A stretch of 21,703 nt of DNA from Acetobacteraceae bacterium (GTDB lineage: Bacteria > Pseudomonadota > Alphaproteobacteria > Acetobacterales > Acetobacteraceae), in contig PKWQ01000465.1 in assembly GCA_003133265.1 (NCBI GenBank), positions 190-21,892 of the forward strand. The letters run 5' to 3'. Below are positions 1 to 8,311 of the stretch, piece after piece. The notes beneath the pieces were generated by a model, which did not search any database, was not told the origin of the DNA, and was given only the letters and a program-made list of their open reading frames with translations. Position numbers and translations under genes: made by a program. Every line of letters begins with the position of its first letter. The stretch's first letter is position 1.

Positions 1-1
1 G

Positions 2-967
2 GCCGGCGGCCCCGGCCTGCCGCCGCTGGGTCAGGTGCTGATCCGCGAGCAACTTGGCAAGGTCGGCATGCCGCTGTCCGACACAGTCGGCCGTCCGCCG
101 CATGCGCTGCTGTTCTGCGATGCGGCGCAGCGCGCGCGTTTCCTGGTGCCGGCGATGAATGCCGACAAATACTGGGCCTTTGCCCTGACCGAAGCGCAGG
201 CCGGATCGGACGTGTCGGCCATGACGACGCGCGCGATCCCGTGCGAGGGCGGCTAGCGGCTGCGCGGCAGCAAGCATTTCATTTCCAACGCGGACACGGC
301 GGATTTCATCGTCGTCATCGCCCGGGTGCCGCAGGACGACGGGTCGTCCGCCATCACCGCCTTCCTGGTCGAGAAGGGAACGCCCGGATTCAGCATCGGG
401 CGCATCCACGCGAAGATGGGCTGGCATGGTTACATCATGTGCGAGCTGGTGTTCGAGGACGCGTTCGTACCCACGGCGAATCTTCTGGGCGGCATCGGCC
501 AGGGCCTCCAGGTAGCGATGAGCAACATCAACGACGCGCGCATCGGCGTGGCCGCGCATTGCGTCGGTATGGCGCAGCGGGCGCTTGATCTGGCGCTGGA
601 GCACGCGCGAACACGAATCGCCTTTGGCAAGCCGATCGGCCAGTTCCAGGGGCTGCAATGGATGCTGGCCGACATGGCGCTGGCGGTGGAGCAGGCGCGC
701 GCCTTCCTCTACGCTGCCGCGCGCGATATGGAGCGGTCGGATGATTCCCGCGTGAGCGTGTCGATGGCGAAGCTGGCGGCAACGGAAATGGCCGGTCGCG
801 TGGCCGATCAGGCGCTGCAGATCATGGGCGGCGCCGGCTATGTCGCGGAATCGCCGATCGAGATGATCTACCGCGACGTGCGCGCCTTCCGCATCGGCGA
901 GGGCACCAGCGAAATCCAGAAGAACCAGATCGCCCGCGGCCTGCTGGGCAAGGGGTTCCGCGCATGA
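2..967 (+). pseudogene. Acyl-CoA dehydrogenase, 5'-truncated by window edge and interrupted by an in-frame TAG
   Basis: This is a flavin-dependent acyl-CoA dehydrogenase (CaiA-like), which would introduce an alpha,beta double bond into an acyl-CoA. The N-terminus lies left of the window. The frame is open from base 2 and carries the FAD/substrate motif ALTEAQAGSDVSAM. It stops at TAG 254-256 and resumes in the same frame with RLRGSKHFISNADTADF, exactly the sequence expected to follow a Gly-Gly-(Trp/Tyr). The C-terminal half is intact through IMGGAGY and IGEGTSEIQ, where the Glu at 899-901 sits at the usual catalytic-base position. Everything but one codon looks functional, so this is a recent nonsense mutation, a sequencing error or, less likely, readthrough. 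The downstream part could restart at ATG 326 but would lack the N-terminal domain. The stop overlaps the ligase start as ATGA. Confidence 0.85.
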
Positions 968-2619
968 TGACCGACGGCGCGGGCCTGACCTTCGGCGGGC
1001 TGGTGGACCTGCTGGCCGCGCGCGCGGCGGATCGCCCGGCGATCGTGGCCAGCGATCAGTCCAACCCGTCCGAGCCGGTGGTGCGCCGCAGCTACGGCGA
1101 ACTGGTGCGCGACATCTGGGCGCTGCAATGGGGGTTGATGGACCTCGGCATCCAGCCGGGCGAGCGGGTGGCGGTGCTGCTGTCCAGCGTGCCGGAATGG
1201 ATCCTGTATATGTTCGCCGTGGCGCGGATGGGCGCGGTGTTCCTGCCGGTCAATCCCCGCTTCGGTAGCCACGAACTCGGCTACGTGCTGCGCCACTCCG
1301 GCGCGGCGGCTTTGGTGTCGATGGGCCAGTATGTCGGGCGCGACTACGCGGCGCTGGCCGCCGAGGTGACCGGGGCATGGCAGCCCGGCGAGGCTGCGGA
1401 ACAACTGCCGGCGCTGCGCCACATCATCGGCGTACGCACCCAGCCGCATGCGCGGGCGGCGACGACCGAGGAACTGCTGGCGCGCGGCCACGCAAGGCTG
1501 GCGGCATCCGGGCCGCCGCCGGACGCGGCCACGCCGGACAGCACGGCGATCCTGTTCTACACCTCCGGCACGACGGCCTTCCCCAAGGGCGTGCCGCTGA
1601 CCCATGCGAACCTGCTGCCGCACTCGCTCGGCTGCGCCGCGCTGCTGGACCTCGTGGCCGAGGACCGGGTGCTGACACTGTATCCGTTCTTCGGCATTTC
1701 CGGGGGCGCCAACAAGGTGCTCTCCACCTTCGGCGTCGGCGCCTGCCTGGTGTTCCAGGACACCTTCCGCGCCGAGGAGGCGGCCAGCCTGCTCGAACAG
1801 GAACGCTGCACCACCGTGCATGCCGTGGACGTGCAAATCCGCGAATTGGTGCGCATCGCGCAGGAGCGCAACACGCCGGCGGTTCCTCGCCGCGCCACCA
1901 TCGCCTTCATGGCGGGGCTCGACGAGGCGCTGGCGCGCCGGATGGGCCCGGTGCTGGGGATCGACCGCTTCGTGCATCCCTACGGCATGACCGAGACCAA
2001 CCCGATGATCCTGCGCAACGCGCCGGACGATCCGTTCGAGGCTCGGCTGCGCCCGGGCGGACGCATCGCACCCGGCATCGCGCTCCGCGTGGTCGACCCG
2101 GAGACCGGAGAAGACCGGGCGGACGACACGCCGGGCGAGATCGTGGTGCGCGGCGGTACCGTGATGTCGGGCTATTTCCAGGACCCGCAGGCCACCGCCG
2201 CCGCCTTCCGCGACGGGTGGTTTCACACCGGCGATCTGGGCGTGCGGACGGCGGATGGCTTCGTGTTCTACACCGGCCGGCTGAAGGACATGCTGAAGGT
2301 CGGCGGCTTCAACGTCGCCCCGCAGGAGGTCGAGGAATATCTGCGTGGCCATGCGGCGGTGGAGGACGTGGCGGTGACCGGCGCACCGGATGCCCGGCTG
2401 GGCGAGGTCGTCGTCGCCTTCGTGCGCGTGCGCTCCGCCAGCGATGCGGACGAAGCGGCGCTGCTGGCCTATTGCCTGGGCCATCTGGCGAATTTCAAGA
2501 CGCCGAAGCGCATCTATCTGGTGGACGCCCTGCCCTACCACACCGCCGCCAACGGCTCGAAGCTGCAACGCCATATCCTGCGCCAATGGGCGGCCGAGCG
2601 CGCCGGACGGGCGCCATGA
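964..2619 (+). CDS. AMP-forming acyl-CoA ligase (ANL superfamily)
   Basis: A 551-residue adenylate-forming ligase that would activate a carboxylic acid to its CoA thioester via an acyl-AMP intermediate. Visible motifs are the phosphate loop at about 200-209 (TSGTTAFPKG, with Ala where Gly is usual), YGMTE at 340-344, the hinge and ribose-binding region with HTGDLG near 421-426 and GRLKDMLKVGGFNV after it, and the C-terminal catalytic lysine Lys533 in NGSKLQR. The length is normal for the family. The start at 964 is supported by AAGGGG at 950-955 with an 8-nt spacer; a second ATG follows at 967. The gene overlaps the dehydrogenase stop and the next ATPase start by 4 nt each, indicating translational coupling. 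Substrate is unknown. Linkage to an acyl-CoA dehydrogenase suggests an acyl or alicyclic acid rather than a purely biosynthetic role. Confidence 0.93.
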   Translation: MMTDGAGLTFGGLVDLLAARAADRPAIVASDQSNPSEPVVRRSYGELVRDIWALQWGLMDLGIQPGERVAVLLSSVPEWILYMFAVARMGAVFLPVNPRFGSHELGYVLRHSGAAALVSMGQYVGRDYAALAAEVTGAWQPGEAAEQLPALRHIIGVRTQPHARAATTEELLARGHARLAASGPPPDAATPDSTAILFYTSGTTAFPKGVPLTHANLLPHSLGCAALLDLVAEDRVLTLYPFFGISGGANKVLSTFGVGACLVFQDTFRAEEAASLLEQERCTTVHAVDVQIRELVRIAQERNTPAVPRRATIAFMAGLDEALARRMGPVLGIDRFVHPYGMTETNPMILRNAPDDPFEARLRPGGRIAPGIALRVVDPETGEDRADDTPGEIVVRGGTVMSGYFQDPQATAAAFRDGWFHTGDLGVRTADGFVFYTGRLKDMLKVGGFNVAPQEVEEYLRGHAAVEDVAVTGAPDARLGEVVVAFVRVRSASDADEAALLAYCLGHLANFKTPKRIYLVDALPYHTAANGSKLQRHILRQWAAERAGRAP

Positions 2620-3413
2620 CCGCAACCGCCGCCGGTTGCACGATCGGGCTGCGCGGCGTCGGCAAGAGCTTCGCCCGCCGCGACGGCACCACCCTGGCCG
2701 CGCTGAGCGCGGTGGACCTGGAGGCGGCGCCGCGGGAGTTCATCACCATCGTCGGGCCCAGCGGCTGCGGCAAATCGACGCTGCTGAAGATATTGGCCGG
2801 GTTGACCACGCCCTCCTCCGGCGAGGTGATGCTGAACGGCGAGCCGGTGCGCGGCCCGCGGCGCGATGTCGGCATCGTCTTCCAGTCGCCCGTGCTGCTG
2901 CCCTGGCGCACCGCTTTGCAGAACGTCATGCTGCCGATCACCATCTATCGCCAGCCGCAGGCTCCGGCGCTGCGACGCGCGGCGGAGTTGTTCGAGCTGG
3001 TGGGCCTCACCGGGTTCGAGGACAATTATCCGTTCGAACTGTCGGGCGGGATGCAGCAGCGTGTGGCGATTGCCCGCGCGCTGATCCACGCCCCCGGCAC
3101 GCTGCTGATGGACGAGCCGTTCGGCGCGCTGGATGCATTGACGCGGCAGATGATGAACATCGAGCTGACGCGGATCTGGGATGCCGACCGCAAGACGGTC
3201 GTGCTGATCACCCATGATATTGCCGAGTCGATCTTCCTGGCCGACCGGGTGCTGGTGATGTCCGCCCGGCCCGGGCGCATCGTCGAGACGATCGAGGTCG
3301 GGCTGCCCCGGCCACGGCACATCTCCGTCATGTCCGACCCACGCTTCACCGCCCACGTCGCGCGCATCCAGCATCTGCTGGGCGTCGGCGAAGCCGCTAG
3401 CGGCGGGCACTAG
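2616..3413 (+). CDS. NitT/TauT-type ABC importer ATPase (system 1)
   Basis: A 265-residue ABC ATPase that would energise the permease encoded next. It has Walker A GPSGCGKST (47-55), a Q-loop VFQSPVLLPWR, signature LSGGMQQR (from 142), Walker B LLMDEPFGALD (from 163, catalytic Glu167) and an H-loop ITHDI. The FGALD and ARPGRI-type C-terminus are typical of the SsuB/TauB/nitrate group (sulfonates, taurine, nitrate, aromatic acids). The ATG lies inside the ligase stop (ATGA), which excludes the much longer upstream extension of the same frame. The closest relative in the window is the ATPase at 8311-9108, which shares the VFQSPVL-PWR Q-loop and RRD(V/I)G context. The substrate cannot be read from the ATPase. 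Confidence 0.94.
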   Translation: MTATAAGCTIGLRGVGKSFARRDGTTLAALSAVDLEAAPREFITIVGPSGCGKSTLLKILAGLTTPSSGEVMLNGEPVRGPRRDVGIVFQSPVLLPWRTALQNVMLPITIYRQPQAPALRRAAELFELVGLTGFEDNYPFELSGGMQQRVAIARALIHAPGTLLMDEPFGALDALTRQMMNIELTRIWDADRKTVVLITHDIAESIFLADRVLVMSARPGRIVETIEVGLPRPRHISVMSDPRFTAHVARIQHLLGVGEAASGGH

Positions 3414-3415
3414 GA

Positions 3416-4246
3416 ATGGCGCGGATGCGGAACACCAGAACCGACCAGCCGGCGGGCGACGGCGGCGAGGACCGCATGGCCGGCGGGTTCGCCTCAATCA
3501 GCCAGATCGCGATCTACGCCGCGCTGCTGGTGGCGTGGCAGGTGCTGCTGCCGCTGTCGGGCGTGCCGGCCTTCGTCATTCCCACGCCGCTGGACGTGGG
3601 CAGCGCGCTGGTGCGCGGCTTCACCTCGGGCTCGTATCTGCACGACCTCGGCGTCACGCTGTTCGAGATGCTGAGTGGCTTCCTGATCGCGGCGCTGGGC
3701 GGCATGCTGACCGGCGCGCTGATCGTCGAGGTGCGGATCGTCGAGCGGGTATTCTATCCGCTGATCGTGGCGGTGCAGAGCCTGCCCAAGATCGCGCTGG
3801 CGCCGCTGATGCTGATGTGGATCGGCTTCGGCCTGTCCTCGAAGGTGGCGATGGCGGCGCTGGTGGCGTTCTTCCCGGTGCTGGTGAACACCATCGTCGG
3901 GCTGCGCGCCTCCGACCGGGACATGAACCAGCTGTTCCGCAGCCTGCGCGCCAGCCGTTTGCAGGCGCTGTGGTACCTAAAGCTGCCGGCGGCCACGCCG
4001 TTCATCATCGCCGGGCTGGACGTGGCGTTCGTGTTCGCGCTGCTGGGCGCGATCGTCGGCGAGTTCGTCGGTGCGGCCTCCGGTCTTGGCTACGCGATCA
4101 TGCAGTTGCAGTTCCAGTTGGATACGCCCGGCGTGTTCGCGATCCTGGTTATTCTGGCGTTGATCGGGCTCGCGGGCCATGCTGCGATCCGCGCGCTGGG
4201 GCGGCGCGTGGCGTTCTGGCAATCGCCGGACGCCGCGGGACAATAG
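3416..4246 (+). CDS. NitT/TauT-type ABC importer permease (system 1)
   Basis: An integral inner-membrane permease (BPD_transp_1 fold, about six helices) of 276 residues, comparable to SsuC/TauC. The cytoplasmic coupling loop is visible around SLRASRLQALWYLKLP. The Gly usual in this EAA-type loop (LGAS) is Arg here. It begins 2 nt after the ATPase stop. The start is ambiguous. ATG 3416 has AGGA almost touching it. ATG 3425 has AGGA at a 9-nt spacing. ATG 3476 (MAGGFASISQ) follows GGCGAGG with about 5 nt and removes a polar 20-residue leader. All three are in frame, and I list the longest. It forms the importer with the flanking ATPase and the binding protein at 4290. Confidence 0.92.
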   Translation: MARMRNTRTDQPAGDGGEDRMAGGFASISQIAIYAALLVAWQVLLPLSGVPAFVIPTPLDVGSALVRGFTSGSYLHDLGVTLFEMLSGFLIAALGGMLTGALIVEVRIVERVFYPLIVAVQSLPKIALAPLMLMWIGFGLSSKVAMAALVAFFPVLVNTIVGLRASDRDMNQLFRSLRASRLQALWYLKLPAATPFIIAGLDVAFVFALLGAIVGEFVGAASGLGYAIMQLQFQLDTPGVFAILVILALIGLAGHAAIRALGRRVAFWQSPDAAGQ

Positions 4247-4289
4247 AATTAGCACGGCAGCGCGGCCCAACACGACGGGGGGAACCGAC

Positions 4290-5372
4290 ATGGCGCGGGT
4301 GATCACACGGCGGAATGCCCTGGCCGGGCTGGGTGGCGCAGCGCTCGCCGCGCCGCACATTGCGCGGGCCGAGACCAGGACGGTGCGCCTGGGCTACGGT
4401 GTCTCCGTCATCGACCCCAGCACCGCGCCGTGGCTATCGGCCGCCAAGACCGGCGGATTCTGGCAGGCGGCGGGGCTGGATGTTCAGGTCACCGGCTTCA
4501 ACGGCGCCGGGCCGGCGTTGCAGTTGCCGGCCAACAACCAGCTGGACGTCGTGTTCACCGGCACGCCGGACGCGATGAAGCTGCGCGACATCGGCGTGCC
4601 GATCCGCACCATCGCCAATGCCTATGACCGCAACCACAACTATCCCGCCGTCGCCGCCGACAGCCCGATCAAGAGCATCGAGGAATTTCGCGGCAAGCGG
4701 ATGGGTTTGCAGACGATGACCGGGTCGATCTATCTGTGGGAAAAAGTGCTGCTGCAGACCCACAAGATGGCGCTGACCGATCTTGCCAGCGTCATCCCGG
4801 TCGGCACCGGCGCGCCGGCGGTGTATGCGCTCCAGTCCGGCCAGATCGACATTCTCGGCGAGTGGCACGGACACTACGCCTTCCTGGAGACGGTGCTCGG
4901 GCTGAAACTGCGCAAGTTCGACCAGGACCCCGCATTGTCCGAATACTCGTTCGTGCAGGCTTTTTTCACTCGCGACGAGACGATCCAGAAAGACCCGCAG
5001 ATGCTGGCCGGCGTGTTGGGCGGCGTCGCGCAGGGGCTGCGCTACGCGATCGAAAATCCGCAGGCGGCGGTGCGCGGCCATTTCGAGCAATTCCCGAACA
5101 GCCGCCCGACCGGCATGGCGGTTGACATCGCGGTGGAGCAGTCCGCGAAGGTCGTCGGCATCAACGTGCAACTATCTCGGCAATCGACCCTGGCGCGACG
5201 CTGGGGCATGGCATCGCCGCAGCAGATCGAGCGCGTGCGCGACGCGCTGGTAGAGAACGGCATCATCCAGAAGACGCTGCCGTGGCAGGACTACTTTATG
5301 CCGCAGTTCATCGACGCCCTGAACGACTACGACGTCGATGCCGTGGTGCGGAAAGCGAAGGCGGCCGGATAA
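4290..5372 (+). CDS. ABC importer periplasmic substrate-binding protein (system 1)
   Basis: A 360-residue NMT1/THI5/SsuA-like solute-binding protein. The N-terminus MARVITRRNALAGLGGA has a paired arginine and an alanine-rich hydrophobic stretch ending ARA|ET near residue 27, so export is likely by Tat or Sec. The mature protein has the two-lobe signature of this family: VRLGYGVS near the start, a GLDVQVTGF segment, and SIEEFRGKRMGLQT at the start of the second lobe. The start is set by GGGGGGAA (4277-4284) about 5 nt before ATG 4290; upstream codons of the frame overlap the permease and are not used. It differs clearly from the two binding proteins of the opposite operon, so the two importers probably do not share a ligand. 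Ligand unknown. Confidence 0.92.
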   Translation: MARVITRRNALAGLGGAALAAPHIARAETRTVRLGYGVSVIDPSTAPWLSAAKTGGFWQAAGLDVQVTGFNGAGPALQLPANNQLDVVFTGTPDAMKLRDIGVPIRTIANAYDRNHNYPAVAADSPIKSIEEFRGKRMGLQTMTGSIYLWEKVLLQTHKMALTDLASVIPVGTGAPAVYALQSGQIDILGEWHGHYAFLETVLGLKLRKFDQDPALSEYSFVQAFFTRDETIQKDPQMLAGVLGGVAQGLRYAIENPQAAVRGHFEQFPNSRPTGMAVDIAVEQSAKVVGINVQLSRQSTLARRWGMASPQQIERVRDALVENGIIQKTLPWQDYFMPQFIDALNDYDVDAVVRKAKAAG

Positions 5373-5396
5373 GCGCGAGCCGTAATCTACCGCGCT
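5372..5396. terminator. Possible bidirectional hairpin between convergent operons
   Basis: AGCGCG at 5372-5377 and CGCGCT at 5391-5396 form a perfect 6-bp stem with a 13-nt loop. It spans the last base of one stop codon (5370-5372) and most of the opposing one (5395-5397). There is no U-tract on either side, so Rho-independent termination is uncertain. It is the only candidate structure in the 22-bp gap. Confidence 0.3.
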
Positions 5397-6447
5397 ATGG
5401 CTTCCATGCCTTCGCTTGCGCCACCACCGCGGCCGCGTCAAAGCGGTTGATGTCGTCGATCAGATCATTGGTGACCAGGTCAGTCGCCGGGACTTTCTGC
5501 GGCACGATCTTCCACTTCACCAGGAAGTCGACATAGGCGTCGTAATTCGCCAGCGAGCTTTCGCCCCATTTGCTGACCCCGCCCGATGCCAGTTCGAACG
5601 CATGGAACCGCGCCATCAGCGGCCGCAGCCCGTCCTGCAACGCCGCATCTCCGTCCTTGCTGACCGGCTTGGTCTGCGGATACGCCGCCCACAAGATGCG
5701 CACCGCCGCTTCCGGATTGGCCATCGCGAAGATCGTCCCCATCGCGTAACCGCGCCCCAGCGTGACCGCCTCGGCGCGATGCTCGGTCAGCGTCTTTTCC
5801 AGCGCGACCAGGCCGTTGGAAGGAAACTTGGCGATCCGGCTGTTGTCCAGCATGCGCAGCTTCACGCCGGCATTCTCGATCAGCGCGTAGGCCGCGTCGA
5901 ACTGGCTGAGCGCATCGATCTGATGGTTGCGCAGCAGCGTCGCCGCCTGACCGCCCTCGCCGCCGGCGACGATGCGGACATCGGTCTGCGGGTTCAATCC
6001 GGCATCCGCCGCCAGGGCGCGTGCGATGATGACGCCGGCGGAACCCATGGTGGTGACGCCGATGCTCTTGCCGCGCAGATCGGCGTAGTCGTGGATCGGG
6101 CTGTCGGCCGGCACCGCGATGCCGTAGATGTTGCTCTGATATGCGGTATAATACACCTTGGCCTTGACGCCTTGCGGCCGGATGATCGCCAGCGGCTCGA
6201 CCGATGCCTGCGAGTACGGCAGATCGCCGGTCGCCACCATCTTCACGCAATCGGTGGAGCCGGGCAATGGCACGAGCTGCACGCGAATGCCGCCCTGGGC
6301 GTACCAGCCCATCTGTTGCGCGATGGCGAAGGGCGCCGCGGCGGTGTTGATCACCGGCGCGCACCAGCCGACCTTCACCAGGGTTTCCGCCCGCGCGGCA
6401 CCGCACAGGGTCGCGAACGCCGTCAGGGCCAGCAGAGTGCGTTTCAT
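5395..6447 (-). CDS. ABC importer substrate-binding protein (system 2, copy B)
   Basis: A 350-residue periplasmic binding protein with signal peptide MKRTLLALTAFATLCGAARA and probable cleavage before ETLVKVGWC. It is a paralogue of the gene just upstream (6444-7502), roughly 60% identical by eye in the N-terminal half and sharing blocks such as PLPGSTDCVK, PQGVKAK, AYQS and LASGGV. The mature protein has only two cysteines, Cys29 and Cys67 (precursor numbering), both conserved in the paralogue and able to form a disulfide. The ATG overlaps the upstream stop as ATGA (6444-6447). Longer readings of the frame run into the paralogue and are artefacts. It is the last gene of the operon. The ligand is unknown, and the duplicated proteins may bind related molecules. 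Confidence 0.92.
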   Translation of the reverse strand: MKRTLLALTAFATLCGAARAETLVKVGWCAPVINTAAAPFAIAQQMGWYAQGGIRVQLVPLPGSTDCVKMVATGDLPYSQASVEPLAIIRPQGVKAKVYYTAYQSNIYGIAVPADSPIHDYADLRGKSIGVTTMGSAGVIIARALAADAGLNPQTDVRIVAGGEGGQAATLLRNHQIDALSQFDAAYALIENAGVKLRMLDNSRIAKFPSNGLVALEKTLTEHRAEAVTLGRGYAMGTIFAMANPEAAVRILWAAYPQTKPVSKDGDAALQDGLRPLMARFHAFELASGGVSKWGESSLANYDAYVDFLVKWKIVPQKVPATDLVTNDLIDDINRFDAAAVVAQAKAWKP

Positions 6448-7502
6448 TGTTTCCAAGCCTTTGCCTGCGCCTCGATCTTTTTCCGATCGAAGCTCGCGTT
6501 GATCTCGCCGATCAGCTCGTTGGTCACCAGCTCGCTGGCCGGCACCTTCTGCGGAACGATCTTCCACTGCACCAGGAAGTCGATGTAGGCGTCGAAATTC
6601 GCCACGTTGCTCTCGCCCCAGCTTGTGACGCCGCCGGAGGCAAGATCCCAGTGCGCCATGCGCGCGCGCAGTACTTTGGTATCATCGGCAACCGCCGTAG
6701 CCTCGTCCTTGCCGATGGGCTTGGTCTGCGGATACACCTCGTACAGAATGCGGACCGCCGCTTCCGGATTGGCCATGGTGAAGATCTCGCCCATCGCGAA
6801 GCCGCGCGCCAGGGTGACCGCGTCCGCACGATGCGTCTGCAACGTCGTCTCCAGCGCCAGGAAGCCGTTGCCCGGATAACGCGCCATGGCGCCAAGCGGC
6901 AGCATGCGGACCTTCTGTCCCGCGTTCTCCACCATCGCATATTGCGTGTCGAACTGGCTGAGCGCGTCAACCTGCTTGTTCCGCAGAAGCGCCGCGGTCG
7001 CCGCCCCCTCGCCGGCGACGACAATGCGCGCGTCGGTCGCCGGATTGAGCCCGGCGGCCGCAAGCTGCGCGCGGGCGACGACCACCCCGGCAGAATCCAT
7101 CGAGATCACGCCGATGATCTTGCCCTTCAGGTCGGCGAAATTCTTGATCGGGCTGGCATCCGGTACGGCGATGCCGTAGCCGAAGCTCTGATACGCGGTG
7201 TAGAAGATTTTCGCCTTCACACCCTGCGGATGGATGATCGTCAGCGGCTCGATCGAGGGTATGCTGAACAGCAGGTTGCCGGTCGCCACCTCTTTCACAC
7301 AGTCGGTGGAGCCGGGCAGCGGGGTCACGATCACCTTCAGGCCGCGCTCGGCGAACCAGCCCATCTTCTGGGCGATCGCATAGGGCGCGGCGGCGGCACT
7401 GATCGTGCGCGCGCACCAGCCGACGCGCAGCTCGGTCTCCGCCCGCGCGCCGACGCTAAGCAATGCAAGCGTGATGGCGATGGTAACAATGCGTGTGAAC
7501 AT
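6444..7502 (-). CDS. ABC importer substrate-binding protein (system 2, copy A)
   Basis: A 352-residue NMT1/SsuA-like binding protein with signal peptide MFTRIVTIAITLALLSVGARA and cleavage expected before ETELRVGWC. Cys30 and Cys68 are its only cysteines after cleavage, matching Cys29/Cys67 in copy B. CAGGA precedes ATG 7502 by about 9 nt. The start shares one base with the permease stop (TAATG), and the 3' end overlaps copy B by 4 nt, so all four importer genes are probably translationally coupled. A long frame continuing upstream through the permease region is a shadow. The two copies retain conserved C-terminal blocks (WKIVPQKVPA, AQAKAWK), which argues that both are functional. Confidence 0.92.
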   Translation of the reverse strand: MFTRIVTIAITLALLSVGARAETELRVGWCARTISAAAAPYAIAQKMGWFAERGLKVIVTPLPGSTDCVKEVATGNLLFSIPSIEPLTIIHPQGVKAKIFYTAYQSFGYGIAVPDASPIKNFADLKGKIIGVISMDSAGVVVARAQLAAAGLNPATDARIVVAGEGAATAALLRNKQVDALSQFDTQYAMVENAGQKVRMLPLGAMARYPGNGFLALETTLQTHRADAVTLARGFAMGEIFTMANPEAAVRILYEVYPQTKPIGKDEATAVADDTKVLRARMAHWDLASGGVTSWGESNVANFDAYIDFLVQWKIVPQKVPASELVTNELIGEINASFDRKKIEAQAKAWKQ

Positions 7503-8311
7503 TAAAGCGCGTCCTGTTGCTGGGCAGCCGGCAAACGCACCCGGCTGGCGCCCTGACGGCTGGACGGGTCCCAGAACAGCGCGCGGCGACGGATCACCGA
7601 GACAACCCCGTTCAGGATCAGCCCGATCACCGACAGGATCAGCAGCACGGAAAACTGACCGGCCACATCCATGGTGAAGTTCATGCTCTGGATCAGCATC
7701 CCCAGGCCCGCCTCGGCGCCAACGAACTCGCCGACGATCGCGCCGATCAACGAGAAGATCATCGCGATCTCCAGCCCGGCGAAGATGTACGGCAAGGCGT
7801 TCGGCACGCGCAGCATCCAGAAAATCTGCAACGGCGAGGCCGCAAGCGAGCGCATCAGGCTGACCCGGTCCTCCTCGGCGGAGCGCAGCCCGACGATGGT
7901 GTTGATCATCAGCGGGAAGAAGCAGACCAGGCCGGAATTCACCACCTTGGAGGTGATGCCGAGGCCGAACCAGACGATGATCAGCGGCGCCAGGGCCACT
8001 TTCGGCATCGCCTGGAACATCACGATGATCGGATACATGAAATAGTCGAAGCGGCGCGACAGGGCGACGGCGGTGCCCAGCAGCAGGCCGCCGAACGTGC
8101 CGACCGCGAACCCGAGCAGGGTCTCGGTGATGGTGATGCCGATATGCTCCTCGTATAGGCCGCTGGTAACACCACGTACCAGCGCCATCCCGATCGCCGA
8201 CGGTGTCGGCAGCAGATACGCCGGTACATCCAGCGCCCGCACCAGCGCCTCCCACACCGACAGCAGGGCGGCGATGAAGACCAGACGCAGCAGGAAATCG
8301 CGTGCGCGCAT
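7502..8311 (-). CDS. NitT/TauT-type ABC importer permease (system 2)
   Basis: A 269-residue multi-pass permease of the SsuC/TauC group. The coupling loop reads SLAASPLQIFWMLRVP; the usual loop Gly is Ala, paralleling the Arg substitution in the system 1 permease. Matching segments such as GAIVGEFVGA, KVALAPL and INTIVGLR (NTIVGLR in system 1) show that the two permeases are close relatives. The start overlaps the ATPase stop by one base (TGATG at 8309-8313) and the stop overlaps the next binding-protein start (TAATG). The last 20 or so residues, after FWDPSSRQ, are a polar cytoplasmic tail of unknown role. Confidence 0.93.
   Translation of the reverse strand: MRARDFLLRLVFIAALLSVWEALVRALDVPAYLLPTPSAIGMALVRGVTSGLYEEHIGITITETLLGFAVGTFGGLLLGTAVALSRRFDYFMYPIIVMFQAMPKVALAPLIIVWFGLGITSKVVNSGLVCFFPLMINTIVGLRSAEEDRVSLMRSLAASPLQIFWMLRVPNALPYIFAGLEIAMIFSLIGAIVGEFVGAEAGLGMLIQSMNFTMDVAGQFSVLLILSVIGLILNGVVSVIRRRALFWDPSSRQGASRVRLPAAQQQDAL

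Noticed and set aside
254..256. TAG read as pyrrolysine or a programmed readthrough codon
   Set aside because: No pyl genes or stimulatory element is visible, and acyl-CoA dehydrogenases have an ordinary aromatic residue here; mutation or sequencing error is simpler.
868..2625. 585-residue open frame on the minus strand opposite the acyl-CoA ligase
   Set aside because: It is antisense to a well-supported ligase, is rich in His, Arg, Gln and Ala, and has no recognisable motif; typical GC-rich shadow.
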